Shown: positions 1 through 25,700 of the stretch, piece after piece
Layout: each line of letters opens with the position of its first letter
Numbering within the stretch: the stretch's first letter is position 1
Assembly (NCBI RefSeq): GCF_900963305.1
Contig: NC_042518.1
Span: 4,071,548 to 4,135,547, forward strand
Direction: 5' to 3'
Length of the DNA: 64,000 nucleotides
From: Echeneis naucrates
Lineage: Eukaryota; Chordata; Actinopteri; Carangiformes; Echeneidae
Position numbers and translations under genes: made by a program
Notes under the pieces: generated by a model
Told to the model about the DNA's origin: nothing
The model's database searches: none
The model's input: the letters and a program-made list of their open reading frames with translations, nothing else

Positions 1-83
1 TACTATGTATAGCATATGCTGTCTAAATGCATATACTACAAGTTCACAGTTTTAAGACACTGAGAAACATTTTTTTCCCACAG

Positions 84-6669
<6,586 letters not shown>

Positions 6670-6759
6670 GCCACAGAAAACTGGATAACACAGAACAACA
6701 AGCTTTATAAATTAGCAGTCTGTTCCCCCTCCCCCGACTGAACTGCAGACCAACTGTCT

Positions 6760-6786
6760 CACACACACACACACACACACACACAC
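6760..6786. repeat. (CA)n microsatellite
   Basis: About 13 uninterrupted CA units, just after the dock6 stop codon and so in its 3' UTR. Confidence 0.95.
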
Positions 6787-8188
6787 CATCCGCCTTTACC
6801 GACCCACACCCCCCTCGGCCACCCAGCCATGCCATAATCCCCCTACCTCCCACACACTTGTCACTTCTTACCCATCTCCCCCGTCACCACCACTCTCACA
6901 CCTCAGTTGTAGGGAACCTCGACTGTTTATGCTGGAAGGTTATCTGCACTGTAAACATTGTCATTTGGAGCAAAGCTTTGACATGTCAGCATTTAAAACC
7001 AAGCTTTCAAAAGCAGCCTCTTCACTGGCAATCCAAAGAAAGCTATCTCAGCCTGAATGAGTTTTATCTTCAGTTTTTGTAAGACTAGAGCCAAACACAT
7101 TTTGTAACTAAATCATTTTGGTTGCTTGTTCATGAATATATCTGTTTTACTTTTTCTTCTAGAGTTTGCTTTCAAAGACGGTATAGGTTGTCTCTTTTGT
7201 GCTGTGGCCTTATTTGATTCAAGATTTTCTTAGACTCTTGGCCTGGAAGAAGCCAACACAAGACGAGGTTATTAAATAGTCCCAGGGAGTTTTCTTTTAT
7301 TATCACCAGACCAAATAACTGACATTCCTTCTTCCTCAGGTTGTTGCATTTATCTGCCCATCTCACATTATAAGGGTTCATTATAGAGAGTGGGTGGGAT
7401 CAAAAGACCGAGTGCAGGAGGGACATGCTATAGCTGCAGAGGAAAACGTTACTGTGTGCAGGGGGGGAGAGAAAGGGCAGGAACGGATGTTTAAATGTGT
7501 TTTTTTAAACTGTGAAATTCTCCTGTAATGCACTGCCGTCACATCAGATGTTTATCACAGAAGCACTGCCCTCAGCCAGGCCGTCCCCTTCACCCACACA
7601 AATATGTTCAAACTGTGACATTTACTTTCATCCTGGAGAAGCCTACAATCTAATAACTGGATATGTTCCACGCTCTTCTAATAAGCGCTCCATTTCTTAT
7701 ATGTAACTACCGCCGTGGCTGTGGAAGTTTTATATTCATTGTAGCCTTTAACAACTACTGCATCTATTATTATTGCACTACTGTAGCACATTAACACTGT
7801 AACTACAAAAATATCTTTGCTTGTATGATTTTATGAGGCTGGAAATAGTTTTTAACCAATTAGATAAACATTTTGTTATTTATTTGCCTTTTTTACTGCA
7901 TTCTATTAAATTTCTCTTCCTATGACTGTTCAGGGTTTGTTTTTGTAGCTAAGGAGCTGAAGAGAAGATACTGTAAACAGATGGGATAACCTAACTGCTA
8001 ATTTGAACCACTGGGATGCATTTTATTACCAAAAGGTTAATGAAAATATTTAAAATTCCCATCATGGCTTTAGTCTGAGCTCCTTAAGTGGGAAATTTAT
8101 ATGGTTAGTATTGCATTGTAATATGGTGAGAGTAATTTTCAGTGTGTGCTATCATGGAATTTTTATTTTCATTTTATTTTTTTATTAT

Positions 8189-8190
<2 letters not shown>

Positions 8191-8226
<36 letters not shown>
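8191..8226. repeat. poly-T tract, 36 nt
   Basis: An uninterrupted run of 36 T. On the minus strand it is a poly-A tail-like run, but no recognisable retroposon body lies beside it. Confidence 0.9.
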
Positions 8227-8228
<2 letters not shown>

Positions 8229-9619
8229 AGAGCCAGCTGTAGAAATGTTTTGTAAGCCTTTTTGTACGTTGAAGCACATAGAACAAAGCAAAAATAAAAT
8301 TAAATAACAGATTCAGATTGAGCAAGTCTCAGTAAAGCTACATGACTCCAAAAGCCTCAAATGCTTTGAGGTCAAGGAGGTTTTGTAGAAATGTTTAAAT
8401 GTCCTTGTGCCTGTTTGACACGTTCTTTCTATTCTCGCCTATAATCATGCCCCTTAATCACGTCCACTGGTATGTTTCCAATTAGTGTAATTTTCTGCAT
8501 TACCTGCTGTGGTAGAACGGGTGAAAGTGATTTCGCTCATTAGTTCTCCTACTGTTCCCTTTAATAATTAGAATGGCATTTAAGCTGAGAACCTCAGCGC
8601 TTTGATCCGTAATGGCTAACCGCACACCACTGACACTATCCACTATCCTGACACAATATGGTGGTAACAAAACCTGGCCCTCAATTTTGAACGTTAGTGC
8701 CATTGACTGCAGGGTGATCGGTGTTATAGCCTGCAATGATTTGTGATTGTTAGCACAAAGGGCACTTCCACGTCCCACTCAGTAATGATTTCACAGTCAG
8801 TTCCTAACGCTTATGGAAGTGCTTGGTGGTCTCTGATGGACATTGAAAGAGAACCTTAATATCCCAAAATCTTTAATGTCCATTAAGAACATGGCCATAA
8901 AGATTCTTGATATCCTTTTGAGCTTTTTAGTCTCAGCTCAGGCTCAGCGTGTTTCATTTATGCATTCATACTTATAGGCCTTAAAACATCAAATATTTAG
9001 TACACTTTACCTGAGAACGTCCTGATTTAGGAAATATGAACACCATAACATAGAATGGTGAATATGTGGTTATAATATAAATGTGACTTTCTTACTATGG
9101 ATCCCTGCTGCACCTCACAAAACTTTTGAAAGGCACTATTTATATTTCCACTTCATCTTTACTTATCACCCATTCCGTGTATATTTTATTTATTACTTAG
9201 TACTTTGCCTATTTGCATTTTAGATATTTCATCTTTACATTATACCAATATTATAATACTTTTTATTTCTATTAATATTTCTATCTGTCACAAAACTAAT
9301 TTTCACTGGGCGTTAATAAGTCATTTCTCATTCTGATGTCAATTCAGTCATACAATATCCCAACAAGGGTTGCTGTGCTTGTTCAGCCCTGAAACTTCTT
9401 TTATGTTTTAAAAACCTCACTGATTGTGAAAGATTCTTCTTCCTGATGTGTTCTGTGCTGCTTCAGTGGCCTTTAAAGTCCCTGCAGGTTGATGGAGGTG
9501 CTTGGATTCCCCGGCAGGGCGTCTCTTTTAGGTGTCGTGGAGAGTTGTTGGTCCCCGGACGCCTCTCTCCTCCTGTTTGTGTGTCTGTGTGTGTCTGTCT
9601 GAGATCTTGGTCTGGGCCT

Positions 9620-9736
9620 CTGCCCCTTTAAGAGCAGCGGGAGGAGGCGCGCAGCATCTTGGCTGCGGTGTTTTTGTGTCTCTGTCAGAGAGCGCTCCTG
9701 GGCCGAGGCGGCGGAGAGGACTGGAGAGGGCAGCAG
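9620..9736 (+). promoter_or_regulatory. kank2: Probable kank2 noncoding first exon with GC-rich promoter
   Basis: A short GC-rich island (CCGAGGCGGCGGAGAGG and GGAGGCGCGCAGC words) stands out from AT-rich surroundings and ends in a good splice donor (CAGCAG|GTAAGA, GT at 9737). The next strong acceptor leading into coding sequence is at 18542, just before the kank2 start codon. I infer a noncoding first exon and promoter. The start of transcription is not determined. Confidence 0.5.
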
Positions 9737-12700
9737 GTAAGACAGGCAGAAAAAAAAAAAAACCCAAACAAAACACTTGGACTTTCTCTGATTTTAAAGC
9801 CTTTATGGTCTTTTTCTTCAGCTGAATTTTAAAGCCTTTCAGATGAGGCGCCTTCAGGCTTCTTTTGTGAAGCGTCGGTCCAGCCCATTCCTCCCCCCTC
9901 TGGTCTCCCCTCTCTCCCCCAACTAACGGGCTCTTTATCCCCCTAAACCCACCCCACCTTCTCCTGTGCTCCAATTTCTGCCCCATGCTCCGACCAATTT
10001 ATTTTTCTTTTATGATATTACAGTTTTTGCTTTTAGTTTCAGGGGAATGTGTGATTGAGTCTGATGGTGCGTGTGTTTTTGTTTAGAGCATCAATGGAGG
10101 CTGATTCAGGCGCCGTTGGCCATATAATCTCTACTATCATCATAATAATGTCAATTCTGTTGTCTTCTAAGTATGTTTGTCACCTGAAGTGTGCGTCTAT
10201 ATTTTCACTGAGCTCTCTGCTTATCATGGAGGGACGTAGTCTCTTGGAAAGCTTTGCATTTTCAGCATAATATAAATTCATAGCTTTATATGTATTAGTG
10301 AAAATAGCAGGAGTGTGCAGCCAGTATGTATACTGTTGACAAATCTCATCCCACACCCAGCAACACATTTGTGTGCTTGTTTCTCTCTGCCCTTGATTAT
10401 GAAACTTTCCTCATGCCTCACACATGACAAACCACCCCCCTCTTTTTTTTTTTTATTCCTTTTTTTTTTTTTTAAAGGCTCAGTAAAGACCATGAGGGCT
10501 CGGGGGAGAGGGTGGGCCTGTGCCTTCTGCAAGTTTTCATTAGTTCCAGATGTTCATCAGCTTTTCGTTGCCGCTTCTCGTTTCTCACATCTGCTCATCT
10601 CGCTGCCTGAAGACACTGAGTGGTTACTGAGGGGAGTTGATACCTTGTGAAGATGGATGAGGTCTGAGTGAGTTGTGAGTCAGCAGGGGAAGGGGAGACT
10701 GCAACTCCAATGAGTCACATTGCCGTAGACTCTGTTGTTGTTTTTAGTACCTCGGAGCCCCCCTCTTTTCCCCTGAAAACTTTAATTGCTTTACGTTAAT
10801 GTGAATCACTGTTTGCTTGATCAACTGTTTGGCGGTTATTTTTTATGTGTGAGGCAGTTTGTCCATATTCATCAGTAAACATGTCGGATGTTGTTTTGAT
10901 GAAGGACATGCAGAACTTCTCTGGAAGTTCTGGGGGTGTAGCCATCTGCCATTTTGCCTGCATCACACAATGCACCACTGTCCTGTTGTTGTGTAATGGG
11001 CTGCTCGATGTATTAAATCACCTACCAGCAGCTGCAGGGCACTCAGAAGGGCCCTGTCCTGTCATTCATGCTGTTACATGGGGAAGCTGGTGGTCTTTTT
11101 AGCGTGTCCACATACCTAATCCCCATGCACTCAACAAGTTAAATCTGGGCCTCTCAGCAATTGCTTAAAAAAACAAAAGCTGGATATCATAACCTTTTGA
11201 AGGCCGGACATTTCGCAGGGCCATTGTAATAGTTTTAGTGTGAGTGTAATATCAGTGAAAACTGACTCCTCCACGTTTGCTTGTGGACCCCTCGAATCCC
11301 AGCAGAGACCCCTGGAAGTCCCCCAGGCTGCACGTTTGGGAATTCCTGGTCAGGTTTGTCTGCAGCTGGAGTTTCCTTCAGCAATTTTATTTTTTTCTTG
11401 TCTGAGCTGGAATGTGATTGTCTCATTACAGCATTTGGACGCAGGGGTGCTGTGGAGGAATGCAGGGTTATAAACCCCATTTGCACACTGGGCCACACGC
11501 CGGGCGTTTAAATGGCTTAGTGAGGCTAATGAAATTACACCCTGAACCGGCATGACACTGGCTGTCACTGTCTGCTGGGGTCTACGGGTTAGCTGTTTTG
11601 ACAGTTTTAGAGCATGATTAATTGTCTAATCTTAGTAAGCGTTTTCTATTTTATCACTTGGAAGAAGCTAATGACCCCTTCACTGTCTGTACGTGCAGTG
11701 AAGTCTTGTTTTTTTTATTTATTTTATTTATATTTTTTATATTGTATATTTTTATTTATTTATCTTAACCACCCTAAATGTGGAGAATTCCAATTATCTT
11801 ATTTTTTTGGTTTGCATCCTCTAAACTAATGACTCAAAACGTTTTCGTGTGAGAGGAGGATTAGTTTATAAACTATGGATAAATATTCAGCCCGGTATTA
11901 TTAGATATTGGTCAGCATAGAGAGGATTAATAATCCTGTTTAGCTACTCTGCTTAGAGCAGCCAGTAATGTCATTTCTCAGGAAACATATGGTCTAGTCT
12001 GGAGATGGTAATTCTTTATCTGCTTGAATAATCTCACTTGATCTCCTTTTAATGGATTAATCACCCAGAAAAGCAATACGGACTCTTCATTCCATTAAAG
12101 TACCCAAACATGAAGTGACGGTCAGCAGGATGGGATTTATTCATCTGTTTTGTTGTCTTCATGTCTGGAGTCTTGTGATCAAGAGCGCCCTGTGAAACAG
12201 GAAGTAATTGATAAGATCCATGTGAGGGCACCACTTAACTTGATCACCGCCTCAGTCAGATTACTTCCCCTGTTGTGCTGTGCCATCCGCTTGGCAGAAT
12301 AACACACACACACACGCTGACCTGAATGTTTAACCCCAACGCTGGTGCTCTGACCATGTGAGTCTGGACTTCGTCTTCCTCCCCTCCAGACCTCATGTCT
12401 TCCTGCAAACTGTGCAGAGTTTAACCTCTCGGCTCGGCATCATTCTTAATCCCCACCTCCACAACTGCACAGGAATTTTCTCCCAGATGCCTTTTTTTTT
12501 TCCCGGTGCCGCTCCTTGGTGCTCCGTCCCACCCTTACTCAGTTTCCTGTTGGAGGTCAGCACAATGACCAATAGCAGACTAGCACTTGTTTACTCTGCT
12601 CCTGTTCCAGGAGTAATGTGAGCTTCGCGGCCCCTCCCTTTGGCCGTAGTCTAGCTAGCCAGACTGCCCGAGCCCAATGCCGTCTACTCCACTGTACCAA

Positions 12701-15700
12701 CACTGCTTAATGTAAAAAACAGGGCTTTTCCCCAAAGGGCAGAGACTCCTGAGGGGGACGTCCTACCGGGTAATGATTTCACTGTCCTCAGTTTAAAGCC
12801 CAAATTAGCCCCAAAGAGCCACATGTACCAGCAACACAAGAGCACACTGTATTTCCATGTTGATATGAGATCATCCAGCTCCGTCACTCTTGATCACAGG
12901 CCCACATTTCAAGTGGTGACGCTCAGCGTCAAGCCAATTCATGCTTGGTGACAAGTGACTGTTGTTGCATCCCCAGTTAGCATTGTGTCACTTTTCAGGA
13001 GAGATATTTGGTTTTAATTTTTTTCTGATTTATTATTCATTGAGGACCATTTGGCTGAATGAAGCCATCTGTGCTGCAGAGTGAGGAGGAGGACAAAGAA
13101 GCCTAAGTATAAGGATCAACACCAGCAACCGCGTCTCCTGTTGTGATCCTAATGTAACATATAAAGCTCTACAGCAAATCCATGTTGAGGTTTTCATGGC
13201 CAAAAAAAACCTCAGAGAACAACAGTAAGCTTTATTTAGTTGGAGAAGTTCAGTTTCTCATAGGGATTCTCTATTGTGAGTCTATTTTTAGGGGAGGAAT
13301 GCACAAATGATGGTAATCTTCTAGGCGGAGACATTTAAGATTATGAGGAAAGTTCCTTTGAAACTTTATTTATCCATTGTGAAGAGTTTTTGCAGCCTGC
13401 TGTGAGATCTTTGTGGTGTTCTTCCTGCGTTAACAGAAGCCTACATTCTGGTGTCAGCAGCAGGATTTGCATGATTCATCCTGGTGGGGTTCAACTCTGA
13501 GAACAGTCATGGTCTTCTCATTCGAGAAGTTTCCATCGAAAACTGTCAGCAGCATTCTCTTTTCTTTTTTTTTTTTCTTCCCCCCTTCGCCTGCAGTTTT
13601 GCCTTTCTTTTCTCACATTCCCACTCCTTTCCCCCCCCCTTCCCGCCTCATACTGTACTTCTCTGCTTTCTCCCTCTATTATCCCTGCTCTTTTTTCCCC
13701 CCTCATTTATGCTCTCCTTCTCCTTGTTGCTCTTTCTCCTGGGCTGGGAGGAAGTGACTTGGTTGTTTCTCGATCCTGAGGGAATAGAAGGATGTAGCTC
13801 CCTTTCCTGTAACCCTTTCTTCATCAAACTCGGGGCCGTTGCAGCACGTCATCCCTATTTTTCAACACCATTCAGCCCGGTATGAAGCGTGAGCGGCACA
13901 CGCGCTGGCAGAGCCGGGGCAATCTGAGAGTCTTTCTAGGCTAAACTGACAGAAAAAAAAAAAAAATCAATAAATAATTATATATCATCCTGTCGTCAGT
14001 TTAATATCATGATTACAGACAAATTAAAAGGAGCTAAATCATTTTGCTTTATCGTTATTTGCCCTCACCTGAATAAATCATGTTAAAAGCTCCAGTTTTG
14101 TTTGCTAATCTGTGGGAGCCGTCAGGCCTCGGACAGTGTTGGCGTGTCTGGGTGGATCTGTCTGTACAGTGTGGGAGTCTGAAGGAGTTCAAGTTGTCTC
14201 CTGTAATGTTTGGTATTTGTGTAATAAAAGTATTTGCTATCTGCAATAACAGGATTACTGCTAATGAGGTCCACACAGACTTTATCCTGTCTGTTTGCAC
14301 TCAATCTTAACATCGATTTGTCTTTCACTAATCAGACAGGGATTTATTTATGCATGTGTCTTGTTCAGTATCTTACGTAATTAGTAGCACAAGCAGTCAT
14401 TTTCGAGCCTCGTGCTCTTGTAAATGCAGACAGTAATCACTCCGTCCTGCTCCTTGTACCTCCAGTCTTTTGTCAGCACGTGGGTCCAAAAGAGCACTTC
14501 ATCAGCCGTTCGTTTTGTTTGAGAAACACACACACTCATACACACTGTTTCTCTCTATCACTCCTTCTCTGAGATGCCCCTCCTTGCTTTATATTAGAAC
14601 CAGCTGTAGGACTAGTGCCTGAATGAATGGCTCTTTGTGATTTGGCTGTCGTTCCAGTCTCAAAGGTCTGTTTCTCCCCCTCTAACCTCCACCCTTTCTG
14701 GTATTGGCATGACAACAATATGAAACAATGGACCAAACAACAGCGTGTCTTGTTATGAAATTATGCAAAGGTCACCCATCATTGTCTTTTACCCTGCGAG
14801 ACCCTCCGACAAAATGTCGTCCACACTTGCACGGCAGCCGGACTCTGATTAGCTACGGCCCAAGCGTGAGAATCAGCCGGCTCAGTCTTATCTGGCTGAC
14901 GTGCACGCAGCAGTTTTAGAGCACAAGCTTCAAGTCTGCATTTTCTGTGAAGGGAACACATTACGAGGCAATGAAATCAGTCTAGCCTTCAGTCTTTAAA
15001 GGTGATCTGTGCAAATGACGGCTGTTCCCACCAAGCCGGAGGGTGTGTGCGCACCGCTGGATTTGGTAATGTTAGTGAGGCAAGAAAACAGCAACCATTG
15101 CCTCGTCACAAGGCAGGGAGGCTCCTGGCCTTGAATTGATTAGACAGGCTTGGATTGGAGAAGGGAATGGGGTGGGGAAAATTGTTTCTAGAAAGCAGAG
15201 AGAGAAGAGTCTTTGCAAGAATCAGACTTCATCCAGGGAGGTTACAGCGTGATTGGCATCTCATGGAGGTATATTGTTCACATCCGACTTGTCAGTCAAA
15301 ACCGCTGGAATGTTTGGGAATGTTTTTTTTTTTTTTTTGGCTTTGCGGTCGGTGTTTATACTCTTGGGGGGGGGGGGCACTCTTTTGTAACCTGCCGCAA
15401 GTCTGGTTTCATCTCTGTGTCAACAGAGCTACTTACCTTGAATGGTATTTGACTGGCGTCCCCTGATGACTACATGACGAGATATTTGGTTTTGTTTTCA
15501 TGCGGTTTATATTTTTCTGGGCTACAAACTGTTACAAATCGTATGTGACTGCCAGAGTTTAAGTTTCCCTCGTTCTTGTTTCCCACAGGTGCTTACTGTA
15601 AGAGTGCAAGAAAAGGAAGGGCGAGTGAGGGACCTGGGGAGGAGAGATCCCCTCCTTGCAGCGCAAGCAGCTGGTATGAAATGGAAAATAAATTCCACTT

Positions 15701-18542
15701 TTCCTAATTCACAAACCATTCCCAAGCTGAATAGCAATAACCGAAGGCTGAGAGTCAGTTAGGCAGTGGAAAAATCCATAAAGATCTTCTCTGGGTGGTG
15801 GGAAGAATGGTATTTCTGACTTAGCAATACGAAGGTCTAATCCTTTGTAATGGCAATAATAATAAGGTGACCCAATGAATGGAAGCAAAGATTTTGATAA
15901 ATGAGGGAGAAGTGACCTCAACACAAAGCCTGGCATTTTAAACTGCTCCTCGGGGTGGTCTCTATCGTCTGATACACCAAAGGCATGGGAATCTATAAAC
16001 ACACTGTTAATCAAACTCAGTTTTTAATCCTCCAGATACGAGCGGGCAGAACTGCAGCTGTAAATATACAGAATCTCTCCTGTACGTGCAGTCCTGATGG
16101 ATTCAGTTGAGGCGAGAGGTCGAGGCAGAGCCATGTAACGCAGTTTCTCTCGTGACATCTAACAGGACGCACTGCAGACATGTAATTTGTGCTGGATGAC
16201 CTGCATACCCCCCCCCACACACACACACACACCCCAGGGGTTGTCCTAATCTTAATAGTGGGGAGGGAGTCGACCAGGCGATATTAACTTCCTTTAGCGT
16301 GGTATGCAGCTGTATATGGGGGAAGGGGGCAAAACAGGGGCAAGGCATTTGTCCTGCATGAGGCTGGGCAGGACTGAAGAATGGTGGAGTGCAGCTCGGA
16401 CGCAGACTGGTGTCTGTTCAGTTTTTGAGAGCTGAGAGAAAGAGAGAGGGAGGAAGGTCAACCACTCCACACATACACACACACACCCTGCGGGGAAGAT
16501 GTACACACTATTTTCTAACACATCTGAGACACCCAATGAGCCAGCGTCGGGGAAGCAGATGTGGAGGCCCAGCAGTGTGGGCGTTTTGAGGAGGCGACGT
16601 GGGAGGAATGGCACCCGGAGAATAACCAAGAGAAGATATGATTTCCAGGAGTAGAAGACCGCTTTTTTGGGAATTCAAAGAGGAATACGATGGACTGTGT
16701 CATCTGTCATGTCTGTTTGCGCTGGTTGCTAAACCGCAGACTCTAATTATATCTCCACTGTCCCCTGTCAGCGCCGTCCTCCGCCCTCCTGTACTCACAT
16801 ACTCTGTCACACTCGCGCTCAACTCGCCTTCTCTCTGTCCTGCTCTCACTTTCTCACACATACTGTCATACTTACACTGTAGAGCACGTAATCAATCCAA
16901 CACTCATTCCATTCCGTAGATAAACAGACTCTCCTACTGTGCTAGGAAGGCAGTGAGCCAACTCTTGTCTGTGATTTTATTCTTCTTTTTTAGCATTTTA
17001 GAATTTTTTTCAGATGAGTTTAGAGCACTTTTCTTATCGCATGTTTATTTGGAGCTTTCAGGATCCAGCAGAACTCCCTATGATCATTTTTTTCCCCTCT
17101 CTTCACATGACTTCTTTGATCTTGTTTGAAAATGTACATTTGAGACATTAGATAAATAAGCTGAAATATAATTGACCCAGTGTTGGGGCTCTGTCATATT
17201 AATTTTAACCATGGGGACCCCCCCCCCCCCACCCCACCCCACTCATGTCAGAGGAACAAACACAGTTAATGCTATTCATTTTAATGTGGGTGGATCAGCT
17301 TGTATGCTCACTACATTTCCTTTTCTGACAGCGAGTGTTGTGGTGTTGGTATGAGAGGGTGATGAGGGAACATAGATAAGGGGAATCTGACCGAGACATT
17401 AAAGTGACTACAGGATTTCAAAAATACCAAGTCAATTTAGTCAGTGTTTCCAAGTGTCCTACTTTTCACAAACGAGCACACACTGACTTGGGTCACAAGA
17501 TAGCAAGCGGGAGAGGAAGATGGAGAGAGCGCCACATAAACAGGCGACTCAGTTGTTGCTAAAGAGAAAAAGCAAAAGCTAAACTACGTGCATCCTGAAA
17601 AACAAAGTAAAGGCTCAAAGTGCAAAACTCCAATTGTAGCTCCTTAGAGTCTCAGTAATAAAACCATATGATATTTAACCGGCTAAATCTGTGGATGGCT
17701 TAAACATTACGTCCCCAGTTCCCACAAAGTGATGACCTAGAAAGTTAATCTTTTCCAAGCAGACACAACCTCAGAGCCGCTAGTGTTGTGGTCTCCACAA
17801 TGCTGCTCTGTGTTAGTTGCTCTGTGCGGGAGGGGAAAAAAAAGCATAATCTTTTGTCTACAAAGAGTCAAAATACATCACCTCTGGTATGAAAAATGCT
17901 TTGAAATTCACTGTGCTTAACATATTGAAGTCATTTACAAGTGAATGAAGCAGTTAAGCGCAGTGCCCAGAGAAAACCTCCTGACCATCAGCTGATGCTG
18001 AGGCGCAAGAAAAGCATAGAGCCAGCAAACAGAGGAGCAAAATCGGGAGGGGGGGGGGGTGATGTGAAGAAAGTAAAGGAGAGAAAGAAGAGAGAGTGTC
18101 CGTAAACTCTAATTTGAGAGGCGAAGTTCGCCTGTACGGATGATTCCTAATAAGGCTGCAACTGGCAGTCTCAAGACTCTGTCCTGGAATTAGCTGCCAG
18201 GAAACTTTCCCCTGTAACTCCTCTTCTCTGAAGGCTAAGAACAGAAACAAACATACAATCTGCGACTGTGACCCGCCGCTCTTCCAAAAATGAAGGATAA
18301 AATTAGAGATGGAAGCATGACGGCGAAGGAGTGAATGAAAGTTCAACCATTTCTGACTGCGAGTTGCTCAGATTACACGCTCGGGTTTGGTGTGACATAC
18401 GTCCATATGAACGCCGATTTGTGGGCGTTCTCAATCACGTTTTATTAACGTCCCTGTTGTTACTTATGCTTGAAAAGGAAGATTTATTTCCGAAATATTT
18501 CATGTGCTCATTTCTAATGTCACCCTGTATCTGTCTCTGCAG
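9737..18542 (+). other. Probable first intron of kank2
   Basis: About 8.8 kb without a supportable coding exon. It contains homopolymer runs (A at 9751-9762, T and C runs near 13,570-13,640, C run at 17,219-17,230, G run at 18,050-18,059). A possible extra noncoding exon lies at 15589-15673 (TCCCACAG acceptor, CAGCTG|GTATGA donor), which I cannot confirm. A TGAGTCA word is at 10710-10716. Confidence 0.5.
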
Positions 18543-18588
18543 GTGAGAGTTGGTGGTTGACTGTTTGAATACCAGCCACAGGCTCATT

Positions 18589-24185
<5,597 letters not shown>

Positions 24186-25700
24186 ACCAAGTTCCATCTC
24201 CAGCCAGCATCAGCTTCACAGCCACTCCACCACAACTGCTCATATTACGTGATTATGTTTTTCTTTGTCATTGTTTTGTTTAAAAAAACATAGAATTTAT
24301 GTGTGTTTGTTTTCACCCTCCATAATTTAAGTACTTTATAATGTGCTGATAATTAATTACGTGACAGCTTGCACCGCTGTTATCTGTTGGTTTCTGGACA
24401 CAGTGGTCTTTTTTTAGGGGGGGGGTGGGCGGGGTGAAAATGTGGATTTCTTGTGTAATACAATCACAAAACTGAACATCTAGAGAGGCTCTATAAACAT
24501 TAGTTCAGTCTTGCAATAATCCAGCTGTCAACACAATTATTAGTGGCACTTACAGGTCAACACTGTTGACTGTGATTACATTATACAGTTTATTAGTGTG
24601 TACTTGTTTTTATTTCGCATGCGTCTCATCCTTGTTGCTTTGTAGAGCCATGTTTTTCTCATTGTGTCATGAAAAATAGCTGTTACACGGTAGCATCATT
24701 GTGTGCACAGCCATCAATCATTAGGAATAACAGAAGCCACCCCTCTTATGGATAAGTGTCCTTGCATCAACAAGCTCATTGGTGCTACAAAAATATAAAA
24801 CAGAAACACAGCTTCACCAGTCTATCAATATTTATACACAAGATTTATTTACACTAGAGTATTTTTGATAGAGATTTTTTTTTATTCTGACTCAATTCAT
24901 GATCTCCAGGGATCCTGATTTTTATTTCCCAGGCCATTGTTTTACTGAGGACACCTTTTTAACCAGAGGACGACATTTATTTTATTTTTCGATCGCTTTT
25001 TTTTTTTTTTTTGTTTCCAAAATTAAACCCAAAGATGTATTTCTCCTGTGAGCTCTGTGACGCTGTATAATCATCAAGACAACTATATTAACACAGGTCT
25101 AGTATCAGTGTGGCAGAAGAGAGGGCCATCGGACTGTGGTCTTTGTATTTTTACAGGCAAAGGTATCTGGGCTGGACGTCAGGAAGGACTAGTGTGTGTC
25201 TATGTTTGCGATATTCTGTGCTTCAAAGATTTAATAAGACTTAGCTAAGAAATAACTGAAAGCAGCGATGAAGCTTTTCTGCTGTGTTTTGTCAGGGAAC
25301 CAGAAAGTGATTGATCGGGGTCTTAAAAGGAAGTGCTGTGTAAGATATGAATTTCAAAATAATATATGTCAATATAAACTTTTATGCCTGATCTCAAAAG
25401 TCCTTGAAAAAAAAAAGTGCACAGGCTATTGATGTCAAAATTTCTATTGCCTTTTAAAGTTTTTTTTTCTCGGTTTTCTTATTCACTTTTCAACAATTGA
25501 CTTTTTATAAGCTTTTAACTTTTTAATTTAAGTATATATCTTTTTATACATGTAGAATTTTTAAGCTCACACCCACTTAATGTAACCGCACAGCTCTTTA
25601 GTCAATGTTTTATGAAGGTTTATCTAAAATTTGAGGTTTGTGTTTCTCCTCTTCTAATTTGTGCGTTTTGGACAAAAACAATGAATTAATAAATGTGGAC
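24186..25700 (+). other. kank2 3' UTR
   Basis: AT-rich sequence after the kank2 stop without reading frames. AATAAA at 25688-25693 could be the main poly-A signal. T runs occur at 24,878 and 24,998. Confidence 0.5.

Larger units (their letters stand above)
6670..9600. other. dock6 3' UTR and spacer before kank2
   Basis: No conserved reading frame is visible. The first part is probably dock6 3' UTR; an AATAAA at 8293-8298 could end it. The stretch has a CA repeat and a long T run (listed separately) and is otherwise ordinary AT-rich DNA. Confidence 0.5.

Noticed and set aside
9528-9986. Minus-strand open frame of 152 codons opposite the kank2 first exon
   Set aside because: Low-complexity, Lys/Arg/Gly-rich translation in GC-rich promoter DNA; no recognisable domain.
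10710-10716. TGAGTCA in the first kank2 intron
   Set aside because: An isolated 7-bp word without GATA or CACCC partners; expected by chance in a window of this size.
15589-15673. Possible extra noncoding exon of kank2
   Set aside because: It has an acceptor and donor but no coding content or other support; not listed as a separate exon.
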